64,000 nt of DNA from Fragilariopsis cylindrus CCMP1102 (lineage: Eukaryota; Bacillariophyta; Bacillariophyceae; Bacillariales; Bacillariaceae), in NCBI GenBank assembly GCA_900095095.1, contig FMBT01000299.1, forward strand, positions 496,001 to 560,000, in the 5' to 3' direction. The notes under the pieces were generated by a model. The model made no database searches. It was not told the DNA's origin and was given only the letters and a program-made list of their open reading frames with translations. This document shows, piece after piece, positions 33,392-46,100 of this stretch; positions within the stretch are counted from its first letter, which is position 1; the number at the start of each line of letters is the position of its first letter. The position numbers were made by a program, and so were the translations under genes.

Positions 33392-35136
33392 TTATAGTTT
33401 AGGTCGCCACCAGTTCAGAATTTCGCTACCCTCAGTCGTATTTTCTTCTAAAATCATGTTCACCAAATTGTCTCCAAATAGTCCATGATAAAGAAGCCCT
33501 CTACCACTCAGACCAGTAAAAATCCACGAATTAGGATGATGTCGGCAGTCTTTTAATTTACCAACGATGGGAAGTCTTCCGTAGGGTCCTCTATTACTTT
33601 GCACTCTAGTTGCACTGGTAATTCGATCTATCGTCCCATTATCCCATACTCCTGACGCAAAGTGATATGATCTCGTCTTAAGCTCATCTTCAACTTCATT
33701 AGGCGTCATCGGTTCTTCCTTAAACTCGTGAGTTGAACCAATCAGCACACGATTTTTTTCTATCATAGGAGATACGTATTTTCCACATATGATTGCATTC
33801 CATAATATTTTATCATCGTCATCATCACCGTCGTTCATCGTCATTTCTATAGATTGACCTCCCACCAGGTGAATCGGAAATTCCTCTTTTTCCAGAAGTG
33901 ATGATGTTTGGAACAATCCAGACCCTGCAGCAAATATCACAGTGTCGAAATCTTTAAGTCGTTCTTCCCATTCAATATTGTTATTGCTGGTACCGATGTC
34001 TTCTTTTTCTACTTGTTCGGGAAGAGTAATCCATTCTTTGGTACCAGTACCTATCGATTGACAGGATGACCATAATCCTTTCATATAGCTCTTCATGTGT
34101 AGAACTTTACAGTCCCCAGATAGTTTGAGAGCTCCCAATACATCATTCGATTCACTGGCAAAATATTCTTTTTCCCAGGCATCTAGTTCTTCCTTGTTAT
34201 CATCATCATTATCATCAGCAGAGCTGCTGCTGTTGGAGGATGGTTGGTCCAACCAGGTTGCGAATTCAGGCAACTGATTAGCTGTCGTTTGAAATTTTGT
34301 CACCTGGTCTTCGTTCATTGCAATGCGATATATTTTATTTCGCAATACAACATCATTTTCAAACTCACATGCAGCATTAACAAGTTTGTTTGCTAATGCA
34401 AGGCCTTCAAGTCCATTCCAGGCAAGTTTCCCTCGAGGATTCAAGGGGTGTAATAGACTGTAAATAAAAAGAGAATATAATAATGAATATGATAGGTAGG
34501 GGAGGTGAAAGTCAAGAAAAGGTTAGTTTCATATATTTTGTATTGATATTATGTTTATGTATGATTTTTTTCTTCTTGGTTCGTTTAGTTAGTTGTTACA
34601 TATATTCTCAGCGATCTTGGTGATATATAAACTGTCGTCATTAGCTTTATGATGTTAAACTAGATCAAGAGTAGCAAATAATATATTCTTCATAGAATGG
34701 ATGTAACAAAACAGCAACTCAAAAACAAGTGATTTTTGTCCTCTAGCAGATCGTGCGAATATGAATGACGAAGAAAAACTTACCCTCCAGCAACTGCAGA
34801 AGCACCACCTATACCAGGTGTAGGATACTGATCGAAGATAGTAATATCTGTTGAAGGATTTTTCTCTAACAGATGATAAGCAGTTGATAGTCCTGCTAAA
34901 CCACCACCAATGATCCCAACACGATGACTATTAAGAATAATGTGATGATGATTTTGTCGTCGTTGTTGTGTACCATACATATAATTATAATGATGATATG
35001 GTTTATTTCGAAGAAATATTCTCTTATCCATCAATAAAGCAACCACCATCGTCGGGGACTTGGTTCCTACTCTATTATTATCATATGCAAGAAGAAAGCA
35101 TATAACACATAGAAACCGGAGAAGAATAAATACCAT
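33392..35136 (-). CDS. FAD-dependent oxidoreductase, DAO family
   Basis: Exon 1 is 35136..34784 and exon 2 is 34457..33392; the 326-nt intron has GTAAG and TACAG borders. A hydrophobic N-terminus (MVFILLRFLCVICFLLAY) suggests a signal peptide or anchor. The FAD-binding Rossmann motif is RVGIIGGGLAGLSTAYHLLE with the acidic end of strand 2 in ITIFDQ. The join gives GASAVAGGLLHPLNPRGKLA, a signature shared with plant and cyanobacterial DAO proteins and with the C-terminal oxidase part of MnmC. The C-terminal flavin-binding part is SWIFTGLSGRGLLYHGLFGD. The substrate is not known; amine or amino-acid oxidation is the family-level inference. Confidence 0.85.
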
Positions 35137-36007
35137 TGTTTATATATTTCTACTCTTAAAACATATATAGAGACATTATATTCATTGAATATAATATCGT
35201 ATCAAGTCTAAATCTAAGTGTTCATTGTCTTAGATATACCGACTTCAACACATGCACTACAACGTGTGGTGATGGTCGATATTGAACGTCTTCGTAGTTT
35301 ATGACTAATGAGAGTTCGATCTACAAAATAAATAAATAAATAAATCTAAAATCAAGATCGATGAAAATCCTACTGGTGGCGTAGAAATCAATGAAAAATG
35401 AGTGGAAGAGAATGAGGGTGTTTACGGGTCAGTCTGCTCATCATCCGTAACACTTGAATGTTTATTTTTAGGAGGAGTATTTTTGAATTACAGTACAAAC
35501 AATTTAATAAATCGAACATATCTGTTTTTAAATGTGAACACAGCATAATTTAGCGAAGGTTGCTTACTCCATGAGGTTCAGTTGTTCTCTCTATTTTTAA
35601 ATTTGAAGAGCGACATCTAATTCCCTGAATCTGGAATTTTATGTCGCGCAAAATCGGAAACGCAAACGGCGAGAAAGATACGGTATTACTGTCGAATGTT
35701 GTTTGATGTTTGAACATCTGGTCTTGCACGTTGAGATAGAAACAACAACTTTGATGTCTACTTCGCACTTTGTACCATATCTTCTTCATTAACCTGTCTT
35801 CCGGGATCTCTTCTAGCATCTTTTGAATGAAATCGATCATCACAAAATACACTTTGTAGATATCATACCACCGAAACGATACGAGACATTCTTCGCATAA
35901 TAGCCTGATCAAATTTACATTACTGAGTACATTGACTGAACTGACGACAAAGATCAGAAATATTTGAATTCCTATGCAGGCAGCTGCTGCACGAAATAAA
36001 AGTAAAA
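35137..36007. other. Divergent intergenic region
   Basis: 871 bases between the oxidoreductase and kinase genes. A 120-codon open frame at 35912..35550 on the minus strand has no recognisable domain and is not called. Otherwise AT-rich promoter-type sequence. Confidence 0.45.
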
Positions 36008-38963
36008 ATGTATTCGTTTAATAGTACCAAAAAGTTTGCCTTGTTGATGGCGAACAATAAGCGCCACAGGTATCTTTTGCGAGATACAATTGCAATTGGT
36101 GGCATCTTTGCTTCTGCTTTGTTGATAGCAACACGAGAAGTAGACGAACAGAAAGAATCATCGAAGATTGACGAGAACAAATTGCTGCATTCGCAGCAAA
36201 TAGTAATGGAGCATAGTAGTAGTAGTAGTAATAGTAGTGTGACGTCAAGTACAAGTATAGCAGTAGTATCATCGACGAAAATTGCTCCTGATTTTTTGTT
36301 CGTTCCACAATATGATTTACTTCGCGGTATGTTTTCTTCGCCATCGTTGTTCAGCAACGTTACATCATGTGACTTCAAACCAACACCACCAAATGTACAT
36401 ATCAAAAGAAATCAAACAACTTCGAGAATTATGGAAAATGCCACGACGAAGAAAAAGCTACGAAGCAAGTATAAAGTCCAATGGAAGAGAATTTTAGGTG
36501 AAGGGGATTTGGGGCTGTCTACTTGGGCAAAGAAAAGAAGTCAGGTGAGTTTCGTTTCGTTTCGTTTTTCGTTTTTCCGTAGATTCCTATCGTTCGATCA
36601 GATAAATAAATAATATTCTTTGTTCGTTATCGTTTCGAAACTGTCATTAAATGATGGCATATATTCATCGTTACTTTTTTATCATCACATAATGATATAG
36701 GAGAATTGTATGCGGTGAAAAAAATAAGTAAGCAGTACACAACCGATGCTACTTTCGAAAGAGAGATGGACGCCTTTATGCACATACGACAGTCGGGTGA
36801 TCATCCAAATATTTGTGGATTGCATGAAAACTTTGAAGAGGGAAACTACTACTATCTAGTTTTAGATTTAGTACAGGGGGGTGAAATGTTTGACCATTTG
36901 ATCAGGGATGGTACATACAGTGAAGCTGATGCTGCTCGATTGGTTCGAGAAGTAGGCTCAGCGCTAAATTTTCTACATGGTATTGGACTTGTACACTCCG
37001 ATCTAAAGCCAGAAAATCTGTACGTAATAAATAGATCCTGAAGACGTCAGTTATTTACTTTGTAACATTGGTGAACGATATTAGTACGATTGTTTCTTAC
37101 AAAAAAAATGCGTTCATCCAATTATCTTTTTTTAAATGTCATTCAGTATGTTAAGCTCCAAAAGTACCAGCGATGCTGTAATCAAAGTTGTAGATTTTGG
37201 TTGTGCAGAGATTACTGACAAGAATAGTCCTTTCTATGACGCAAAAGGAAACCAATCTTTTGCAAACACTCCTGGGTACTCACCACCCGAGATGATAGAT
37301 AGAGCAAGGAGACCTTCACATTTGGAACCATCCGCAGATATGTTTTCTATGGGTGTTATTATATACATTATGCTGACAGGTGTTCATCCATACGATATCG
37401 ATGGACAGTCGACCGAGGAGGAAATGAATCAAAAAGTTCTTTCTGGGAAATGCCTCCTCTACGGAATTCTCAGATCACTGCCCATTTGTCACCATCGGCA
37501 ATCGATCTGATCGAGAGATTAATAGCTAACGATCCAAAGAAACGAATGTCTGCGTTAGGAATGTTGAGCCATCCATGGATCCGAGGAGAGACGGCAAAGA
37601 CAGGAAAAATCGCTAATTCTGACAAGAGGTTAAAGTCCTTCCGAAAATACAAATCTGGGCTTGAAGCTAGAGTCTTTGCTAGCATGGTCCAAGCTTCCGA
37701 TGATTCCGATGACGACGACTTGTCGAAAAAGACATCTCTGATCCAACGATCCTTCCAAATGATTGATTCTGAACATAGGGGATACATTACGACAGGAGAC
37801 CTGAAAAAACTGGATCAAAAAGACACAGAAGATGGCGAGGATGATTCTCATCTTTCACTCTCCGGATTCTCTGAATTAGTATCTGAGCACATGAAAAGCA
37901 TATTTCTTCCTGCTGGCCACGTCATCTTTAAGGAAGGAGAAGAAGGTGACAAGATATACTTTATCAACTCCGGACGTGTAGAGGTGTCCACAAAGGATGG
38001 ATTTAAGGCGACCACTGAGCAGGGTGATTTTTTCGGGGAAGGAGCACTATTGAGTACAACTGGAAAGCGCAGCGCAACCATCAAGTGTATAACACCGATT
38101 GATGCCATTGAAATCAGTAAAGAATATTTTGAAAAGTACTTAGCTGGTGGCGCTTCAACGGAGATATCTATTCGTGAGAAGGATCGACTAAGAAGACAAC
38201 ATAGAGCAAAAGCTATCCTCGGTCTCCAACATCGTCTTGATACCGTTACAGTCGAAAACGGTGACTGTATCTACGAGAAAGGAAAAGAAGGAAACGACAT
38301 TTTCCTAGTAGAAGACGGAGTAGTTGACATGTGCGTGGATGGATATCCTGTGTACTCAGTACAACCGGGAGAACTATTTGGAGAATATGCGTACGTAAAC
38401 ATTTTCTCTGTGTTTTTTGTCTACGAATTTGGTCTTGCTCTGTAGCTTCTTTCGCTACTAATATTTTGACCAGAAAAAAATGAGAAAATGCAACTTCTGC
38501 TCTAACATATTTCTTTCTTAAAAACAATGAATATAGTTCGATATTCGGTCGTCCAAGAAATACGACTGCGCTATGTGCGAGCAAACAGTGCAAGATCCAG
38601 ATCATGGAACCGAAAGATTTTGACAGTATTATGAAATCCAACCCCAGTGTACGAGAAGGACTTCGCGAAGTAGCACTACGGCGAGAATTTAAGAAGGCAC
38701 TAGTCTTTTCAACGAAGAAGCCTTTCCCCCAAAAGGTGGAGGAATTAAAAGAGGCGTTCATAGTAATTGATGACGATAACTCTGGAGAAATTGATCTTTC
38801 CGAAATTGATGTATTGCTAAGAAAAATGGATAGTACCTTCACCGACGATGATATTGAACAAATTTTGAATTCTTTGGATCTTGACGGTGGCGGAAATATC
38901 GATTGGGAAGAATTTAAAAGAATTTTTGGTATGACAGGTACCAAGTTTGTGAGTAACTACTAA
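36008..38963 (+). CDS. Ser/Thr kinase with two cyclic-nucleotide-binding domains and EF-hands
   Basis: Exons are 36008..36544, 36701..37019, 37147..38390 and 38537..38963, giving about 842 residues. An N-terminal hydrophobic segment (TIAIGGIFASALLIAT) may anchor it. The CDPK/CaMK-type kinase domain spans about 160-415: Gly loop ILGEGD, Lys in YAVKKI, HSDLKPEN in place of HRDLKPEN, VVDFGCA, then GYSPPE in place of APE. After a degenerate EF-hand come two CNBDs (about 540-625 and 645-730), each keeping the phosphate-binding FGE and Arg-x-x-Thr-type elements (FGEGALLSTTGKRSATIKC and FGEYASIFGRPRNTTALC). Two canonical EF-hands follow (DDDNSGEIDLSE and DLDGGGNIDWEE). One base seems missing near 36509 and near 37453; with both, the length is a multiple of three. 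Calcium and cyclic nucleotides are the probable inputs. Confidence 0.87.
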
Positions 38964-39199
38964 GTAATCCTTCTTTAGTATAGAGAACTAATAATTTTGA
39001 AGACTGAAGTATACCGTATAATTTTATTTTGAAATTATTAGTATCTAAGAAATTAGCTTTATTGCGCGATCAATCATTGGCGCGCCCAAAAATGTCTTAT
39101 TTGTGCAACGTAACAAATTCGAAAAAAATGTATAAACAATGACGAGATAGAAATCCTACTTGCGTAAATCATATTTTTTTAGGTACTAGTACTTCAACT

Positions 39200-39850
39200 A
39201 TGAAGTCTAAAGAGCTAAAGATATTGCGAAAGCGTCTGGCGGCAGCAAATCGCAGTGAGGATCTCCTGCGAGGATTAGATGATGACGGCATCGTTCTTTC
39301 ATTTGAGGTTCCAGAAAATGAAGCAGAAACAGCTCGAAGAAATTTGTCTATTATATTTGCATCTTCAGGCAACATCACGGAAAGTCGAATAATAGAATGT
39401 CTGGATTTATTCGAGAGAAATATGGGGGAATTGTATAGAAACAGTTCCTGGGGTCTTGATATGGAAGAAAAGTTGACGGAATTACGACACGACAAGGCGC
39501 GTTTTCTACTTCTTTTAGACGACAATGAAAAACTAGCGGGCTTCGTTCATTTCCGATTTGAATACGATGAGGAAGAGAGTCCATCATGTGCCGTATTGTA
39601 TATCTACGAAATTCAAATCGAATCAATTTATCGAAGATGTGGTATCGGGAAGAGATTGATGAATATTACTGAACGTATTGCACGCAACGAATCAATGTTG
39701 AAGGTACTTTTGACCGTTTTCAAGTCGAACCAAGAAGCTATGTCCTTTTATACGAAGAAAATGGGCTACAATATCGACGAGACAAGTCCGACCAAATTCG
39801 GAGAATCAGCTGATTATGAAATTCTGAGTAGTCTTGTACACCCAGAATAA
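39200..39850 (+). CDS. NAA40: N-alpha-acetyltransferase 40 (NatD)
   Basis: GNAT enzyme that acetylates the N-terminal Ser of histones H4 and H2A in known members. Single exon, 216 residues. A Lys/Arg-rich helical start (MKSKELKILRKRLAAANRSE) leads to RNMGELYRNSSWGLDMEEKL, typical of NAA40. The acetyl-CoA site is IQIESIYRRCGIGKRLMNI (R-x-x-G-I-G), and LLTVFKSNQEAMSFYTKKMG gives the C-terminal family pattern. A TTTTTTTAG just upstream of the ATG could be a 3' splice site of a 5' UTR intron. It lies 236 bases after the kinase gene on the same strand. Confidence 0.88.
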   Translation: MKSKELKILRKRLAAANRSEDLLRGLDDDGIVLSFEVPENEAETARRNLSIIFASSGNITESRIIECLDLFERNMGELYRNSSWGLDMEEKLTELRHDKARFLLLLDDNEKLAGFVHFRFEYDEEESPSCAVLYIYEIQIESIYRRCGIGKRLMNITERIARNESMLKVLLTVFKSNQEAMSFYTKKMGYNIDETSPTKFGESADYEILSSLVHPE

Positions 39851-40148
39851 TAGAACTAAATTAAAGTAAAATAAAATAAAACTTTCTACTTAAGAAATAG
39901 AGAAGTAACAAGTTTTTGTTATTGAAGTTTAGAGAAATTGACTGTATTTATTCTCAGTACGTCGACGATATGTTGCTCAAGACTTGGAAAAGGTCTATAC
40001 TGTACGATGTTACTCGTGATTGAAGTAATTTTTACTGTATGAAACAGATATGGTCTCAATCGCTTGAACCAGTTGTCGACATAGTGAGGAATGATTCGTG
40101 AAGTTATATGTGTGTGTGAGAGGTTGTTGCCAAATACGTTGAAAGAGC

Positions 40149-41799
40149 TCACAGTGATGGCTCCTCCAGAGTAGGGATAGTTTTATCTCCTGGTAGCGGA
40201 ATTGTTCTTGAAATGTCTTGAGTTCGGTACCATGAAAAGGGGATTATTGACATCTTTTCCATTTTGCCTACATATGCCCGCGTTGTTAAGGTATCGTAAC
40301 CATTCTCCTCGATTTTATCAAGAATTTTACCGTATGCATCCAAGGAACTCTGAACAGGCAGTCTGCTCTCTTCAGCTAGCATGAATACTCCGCGTCGTGC
40401 TCGTTCATAGTACATTTTGGCCCTTGCGATTTGAAATTTCATCATGTTGATATAATTCTCGTCTACTCTTTGCTCAAATAACTGTTCATCGGTTACACCA
40501 AATCGATCCATATCTTCCCTTGGCAGGTACACTCGACCACGATCTTTGGCATCTTCACCAACATCTCGAAGAATGTTTGTAAGCTGAAAGGCAACCCCAA
40601 GTGACAAAGCAGGCTCTCTATCGGTTATAAATCCGATATGATGGAAAAAGAAGAAAAAAATTAGCACGAGTTTCACAGTATAATACTCAATTAATTCGCT
40701 CAAGACTGTGTAATATCGCCATGCGAAAACGTAAGAACATAAAATACACACAAAAAAGGGAAAAAATAATCTACACTCACTTGGAGATAATTTCGTCGTA
40801 ACCTGGAGCACATCCAAAGACTGGTAAACACATCAAACCAACAGTTCCAGCTACTCTATAGCAGTATAAATGCAGGTCATCAAATGATTCGTAGCGGTCT
40901 ATTCCAATTTCGGGAACATCCATGAGCATACCACGGATCATATCAACAAAAGGCGTAATTGGAAGTGTGGGATATTTGACCAAGACGTCCAATAGACATA
41001 GGTCGAAGACATCTTCTACCTCGCCATATTTCCAGAGATTTTCTAATCGCATCTCCCACATTCCCAAATCACTTAACATCTCATCGTCGTTGTCTCGGGG
41101 AGCATCTACTATCTCGTCAGTTCGTCGACACCAAACGTATATGGCCCACGTAGCCTCACGGGATACTTCGGGTAACATCATAGTTCCCATGAAAAATGTT
41201 TTAGCAAATGCACTAGTTACTTCACCAGATTCGACAAGAGCTTTTCTTAAGATTGTCTGAGCTGTGTCCTTTTGTACCTGTGAAATTGATGTCGAACTAT
41301 GTACCTCGTCATACGTGTCAGTAACGGACCCTGCACGTTTTTCAAAGAAGTTCTCTGCAGTTTGTGACCTTAAATACGCAGCACATTTTTGTATCTCATC
41401 AGAATTTGCAAATTCGCATAAGGCATGTCCTACTTCTTTAATGACATCATCATTGATACCCAATATAGAAGTTTGTTCGATTTTATTATTTCCATCACTC
41501 TGCTTCATTATCTCTTCCTTCGCAAGCTTAAGGGCGTGTTCGGCTTGGGACGGACCCCGCATCGACTCGAAATCGATAACCTTACCACCCTCAAGAACTT
41601 TCCCAGAAGTGGAAGAATCAATTTTATTGCCTTCTGAATCAGTCGCAGTAGATCGGAGGATCTGTATCCGATTTAAATTGGAGTTGGAGTATCTCGTCGA
41701 CGTTTGGACGCCGTTAATATTAGGAGCGACGAAAGCATCAACGACGGATGATGATATAATTGTCAGATAGGCCATGAAGGCAACGAAAGAAATTCTCAT
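40149..41799 (-). CDS. PSY: Phytoene synthase, plastid
   Basis: Joins two geranylgeranyl diphosphates into phytoene, the first committed carotenoid step. Exon 1 is 41799..40781 and exon 2 is 40617..40149; the intron has GTGAGT and GATAG borders. I chose the ATG at 41799 because it gives MRISFVAFMAYLTIISSSVV followed by DAFVAP, a diatom plastid presequence; an upstream in-frame extension lacks this. The first Asp-rich site is in WCRRTDEIVDAPRD and the second in FQLTNILRDVGEDAKDRGRV. YCYRVAGTVGLM and YYERARRGVFML are also family motifs. No frame breaks; 495 residues. Confidence 0.93.
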
Positions 41800-42725
41800 C
41801 TTTCGTTTCTTTTTTTTATTAAAGTATATATTTATTAAAGAATACGTTTTGTATAGCTGTATCTGGAATGCGTGTGAGTGTCTGTCTGTATCTAGAAATA
41901 CTGAAAGTAAGAAAATGGTAGCAATAGTATTTTGATGGAGAGAAGAGGCCAAGTTGAAGCGGTGCTTACTGTAACACTTACTGACTATCACAGAGAAGAG
42001 CAACAAAATAGAATTGAATCGAATGTTATTGAATTGACACGCTACTATCGAGGGCGGTATTTTTCATTTACGTGCCAAGCGGACAGTATCTTCCAACTGT
42101 ATCGTCCATCCATCAAAAAATCACGTCCAAAGAAAGACAGAGAGCAAATCCTTGATGTGTGCTTCAACCAATCAAAGAGTGAAGAGTGTAATGCATGCGA
42201 CTACGAGTCAAATATAGTCGACTGAGTCGAGTCACATAATTGACTCTAACCTTAATCCATAATTATCATGATGTCGATAATTCTTACTAATTCGAATCAA
42301 CGGCTACTCCGGGTTCTCTTGCTAATCGCTGATGCTTACTAAGTACAGTACAGTAAACTCGAACTCGGAGTGAGTAAATGCGCATTTTTACTAAACTAAA
42401 ACACTCATTTCGCTCATTCCAATACAATTCAAAACCCTTCGGAGTTGTTTAGACCAGCTAATGGCAAAAAGCAACAAGAAAGTTCTTTTTTGAAACCGAA
42501 TGTCGTTGTAGAAATACAATTTATAATAGATTTTCATATATATTGATTTTGAGTTCATAATCAGATACAATTGCATATTTGAGAAATCTTATCGTTACTA
42601 GAAAAACGACGGCAAGATAATAATAAAGTGACGAAGCGAGCGTGGTCATAATCCGATCGAGAAAAATCTTGCTTGTATCTAAAAGTATCTAGCCAAACAA
42701 AAAATTTAAAACAAGCAGTAAAAAT
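41800..42725. other. Divergent intergenic region
   Basis: 926 bases between phytoene synthase and myosin. Contains GAGTCGAGTC at 42224-42233, the same decamer as at 1233, followed by GACTC. Short open frames have no recognisable content. Confidence 0.5.
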
Positions 42726-43138
42726 ATGGAAGCCGGAACGAAGGTGTGGTGTTCGGCTGAAGGGAAGGGCGACGAAGCCTGGATCCTTGCCGAAGTTTTG
42801 AAGAAGGGCGATACCGAAATCGAATTACAACAAGTCGACAAAAAACAAAATATTTTCACTCGACAGCTCGATGAGAAAGATGAAGAAAGTGGAGCGCTTA
42901 AATTTAGAGGTGTTGAACTCGCCAACACTCCATTGAGTGAACAAGATCGACTCGCAGGTGCTGACAATGATTTAATCACGCTTCCACATTTACACGAACC
43001 TGCCATTCTTCACGCAGTCGGAGAGCGTTTCGTTCACGGGTCAATCTATACCTGGACCGGACCTGTTCTAATTGCTGTGAATCCTTTTCAACGATTGCCA
43101 TTATATACAGATGTACGTTTTCCAAACCAGACGCATTC

Positions 43139-43180
<42 letters not shown>

Positions 43181-46100
43181 GTAGTACTTACAGTAGTAGA
43201 TTATAAGTCACGTCAGTCCTGCTGACACTATTTATCTTTTTTCTGCTTCTTCTTCCCTTTTTCAATATATATTTGACGACAGGAAATCCGCGAGCATTAT
43301 CGAAGTGAAGGTTTATTCCGATCGCAAGGAATGGGCAATAGTGATGGTGCTTTAGAACCTCATGTTTTCGCTATAGCGGATCGAGCTTATCGTCAAATGA
43401 TGGCTGAAGGTCGAAAGTCCCAGGCTATTCTTATTTCTGGAGAATCTGGAGCAGGAAAGACAGAAACGACTAAGATTGTGATGTCGTACCTAACAACACT
43501 TGGAGCGATGGGTACAAACGAAACACAAAATGAAGGTGAACTCACTGTGTTGGAACGAGTTATGCAATCGAATCCTGTCCTGGAGGCATTTGGTAACGCA
43601 CGTACGCTTCGTAATGACAATTCCTCTCGTTTCGGTAAATTCATTGAGCTTGGATTTAGTCGTGCTGGACACTTGCTTGGAGCTAAAGTACAAACATACC
43701 TATTAGAAAAGGTCCGTCTTGCCTTCCACCAAACTGGAGAACGTAACTATCATATTTTCTATAATTTACTTCGTGGTGCAAGTCACGAACAAAAGGAAAA
43801 GTACGGCTTTTTGGAAGGAGATACAGGTGGACTTGAACTACCCAATTGCTTTCATTATACCAGTCAAGGTGGTGCCCCGCAACTCAGAGAGTACACCGAT
43901 GAAGATACGTTCGTACATACGTTGAAAGGTATGCGTGCTCTTGGATGGTCAGAAGATACCATAGACAGGGTACTTGGCCTAATTGCAGGATTATTGCATC
44001 TTGGAGAAATTACATTTGAAAAGAAGGAAACCAGTTCCGGCAATGACGCTGCCGGTGTTGAAGACCATGAGTGCCTAAAAAGAACAGCCCGTCTCCTCGG
44101 TGTAGATCTCGATAAGATTGAATTTGCCCTGACTCAAAGACTTGTCGTTGCTAGAGGAGAGGAAATCAAGACAGAATTATCTATCGAAAGAGCAATAGAT
44201 GCTCGGGATGCCCTCGCAAAGACAATTTACGGCTCGCTCTTTCTTTGGGTTGTTGAACAAGTCAATAAAAGTATTTTATGGGAAAATGACGACGAAATCC
44301 GGTCTTCTATTGGTGTTCTTGATATCTTCGGTTTTGAATGCTTCGCAACTAATTCCTTTGAGCAGCTCTGTATTAATTTTACAAATGAAGCTCTGCAGCA
44401 GCAATTCAACAAATTTATCTTCAAATTGGAACAAGAAGAGTACGAGCGAGAGAAAATTGAGTGGGCCTTCATTTCATTCCCTGATAACCAGGACTGTTTG
44501 GATACAATTCAACAAAAGAAGATAGGTATTTTGGCAATGCTTGATGATGAGTGTCGTCTTCCTAGAGGGTCTGATAGAAACTGGTGTCAACGTATGTGTG
44601 ACCAATGGCTACCAGAGAAGGGTCAAACCGTTTCAGAAAATACCCGATTCCAATCCACAAAAATGCAACAGAGTAGAGCTACATTTTGTATCAGACATTT
44701 CGCTGGTCTAGTAGAATACAAAGCCGAAACGAATTTTATGGAGAAAAATAAAGACGAAATCCCTCTTGCGGCACAAAATCTGTTTGAAACAGCTCCTACG
44801 GATCTCATTAAAGAATGTTATGCTATCCAGAAGAAAGATGTTGAAGACAGAGCTCCCGACACTTCCAATAAAAAAGGACCGACCAAATCAAAGACTGTTG
44901 GGCAGCAATTCAAGGAGCAACTGTCAGGATTGATCGCCAACGTTGAAATCACCGATCCTCATTACATTAGATGTTTGAAGCCGAATGACTCAGCGAAACC
45001 ATTAATTCTCATTCGAAAGCGCCTAACAGAGCAATTGCGATACGGTGGTGTCCTTGAAGCCGTACGTGTAGCTCGTGCTGGGTATCCTGTTCGACTCACT
45101 CATGAAGTATTCTTCCAACGATTCCGAATGCTGCTGCCTCACGTTCCAGAAGAAACAATTTCGTGGAGTATGGAAGGGGAAGAACCTCAGAAACTTTGTA
45201 TGAAAGTTCTTGTTGCCTGCCTCGAAGAAGGCAAGAAAAGAGAAGGAACTGGAACTTTGGACGCGAAAGAACCAGGAATCTCTAGATTTGAGAAAATTAG
45301 ACGAATGCAGAGGCAGCCAGCCCCAATGCTCTTCCCGCAGACAGATGTACAACTTGGATTAACGAAGATCTTCATGAAAAAACCTCCTCACGACGATCTA
45401 GAGGCACACCGCGTATTCCACCAGAGTGCAAGCGCCATAATGATTCAATGTTGGGTACGAGGTTTAGAAAGAAGGAAGCAATATCTTATCCTTCAAGATG
45501 CACTTCTTACCATCCAACGGTGTTACCGTGGTTACAAAGGCCGGGCAGCGTTCATTTCTTTGCGGAGAGCTACAGCATCATTGCTTCTCACTAATCATTA
45601 TCGTATGCAGATTAGCAGATGTCGACATGTTCGTGCTAAGAAAGGGACAATTACGTTACAAGCTACGTTCCGTGGTATCACTACCCGTCGATTGTTGGCC
45701 GCTACTAAGCTAGAAACCTTGTACCGACAGTATCGTTGCCGCAAAAGCTTCACTATGCTCAGATTGGCTGTTATTGCTCTTCAATGTAGAATACGCGTCA
45801 AGATTGCTAAGAAGTTAGTGAAGGGCCTCAGTGGTGAACAGAAGAATATCGGAAAACTTCAAGAGAACAACGAACGCTTGAAGATGGAAATGAACAGTTT
45901 GAAGGCTATGCTTGCAGCACAGGCAAAAGAGGAAGCTTCAAATTCTGCACACTCAAGCGAATTGGAATCAAAGCAAAAAGAAATTACCAAACTGAAGGAG
46001 CGTATTGCAGAGTTGGAAACTCTTCTCTCCGACGAGAAAGCGATCATCGCTAAGCTCGAAACGGACATGAAGAATCAAAAGGAGCAATCAGAAGCCATGA

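Noticed and set aside
35550-35912. 120-codon open frame on the minus strand between the oxidoreductase and kinase genes
   Set aside because: No recognisable domain, no flanking splice or conserved signals, and it lies in a divergent promoter region; probably chance.
41800-42006. Upstream in-frame extension of phytoene synthase starting at 42006
   Set aside because: The extension would bury the signal peptide and the DAFVAP cleavage motif; the ATG at 41799 gives a proper plastid presequence.
41932-42225. 97-codon open frame between phytoene synthase and myosin
   Set aside because: No recognisable content; overlaps the shared promoter region and the 5' leader of phytoene synthase.
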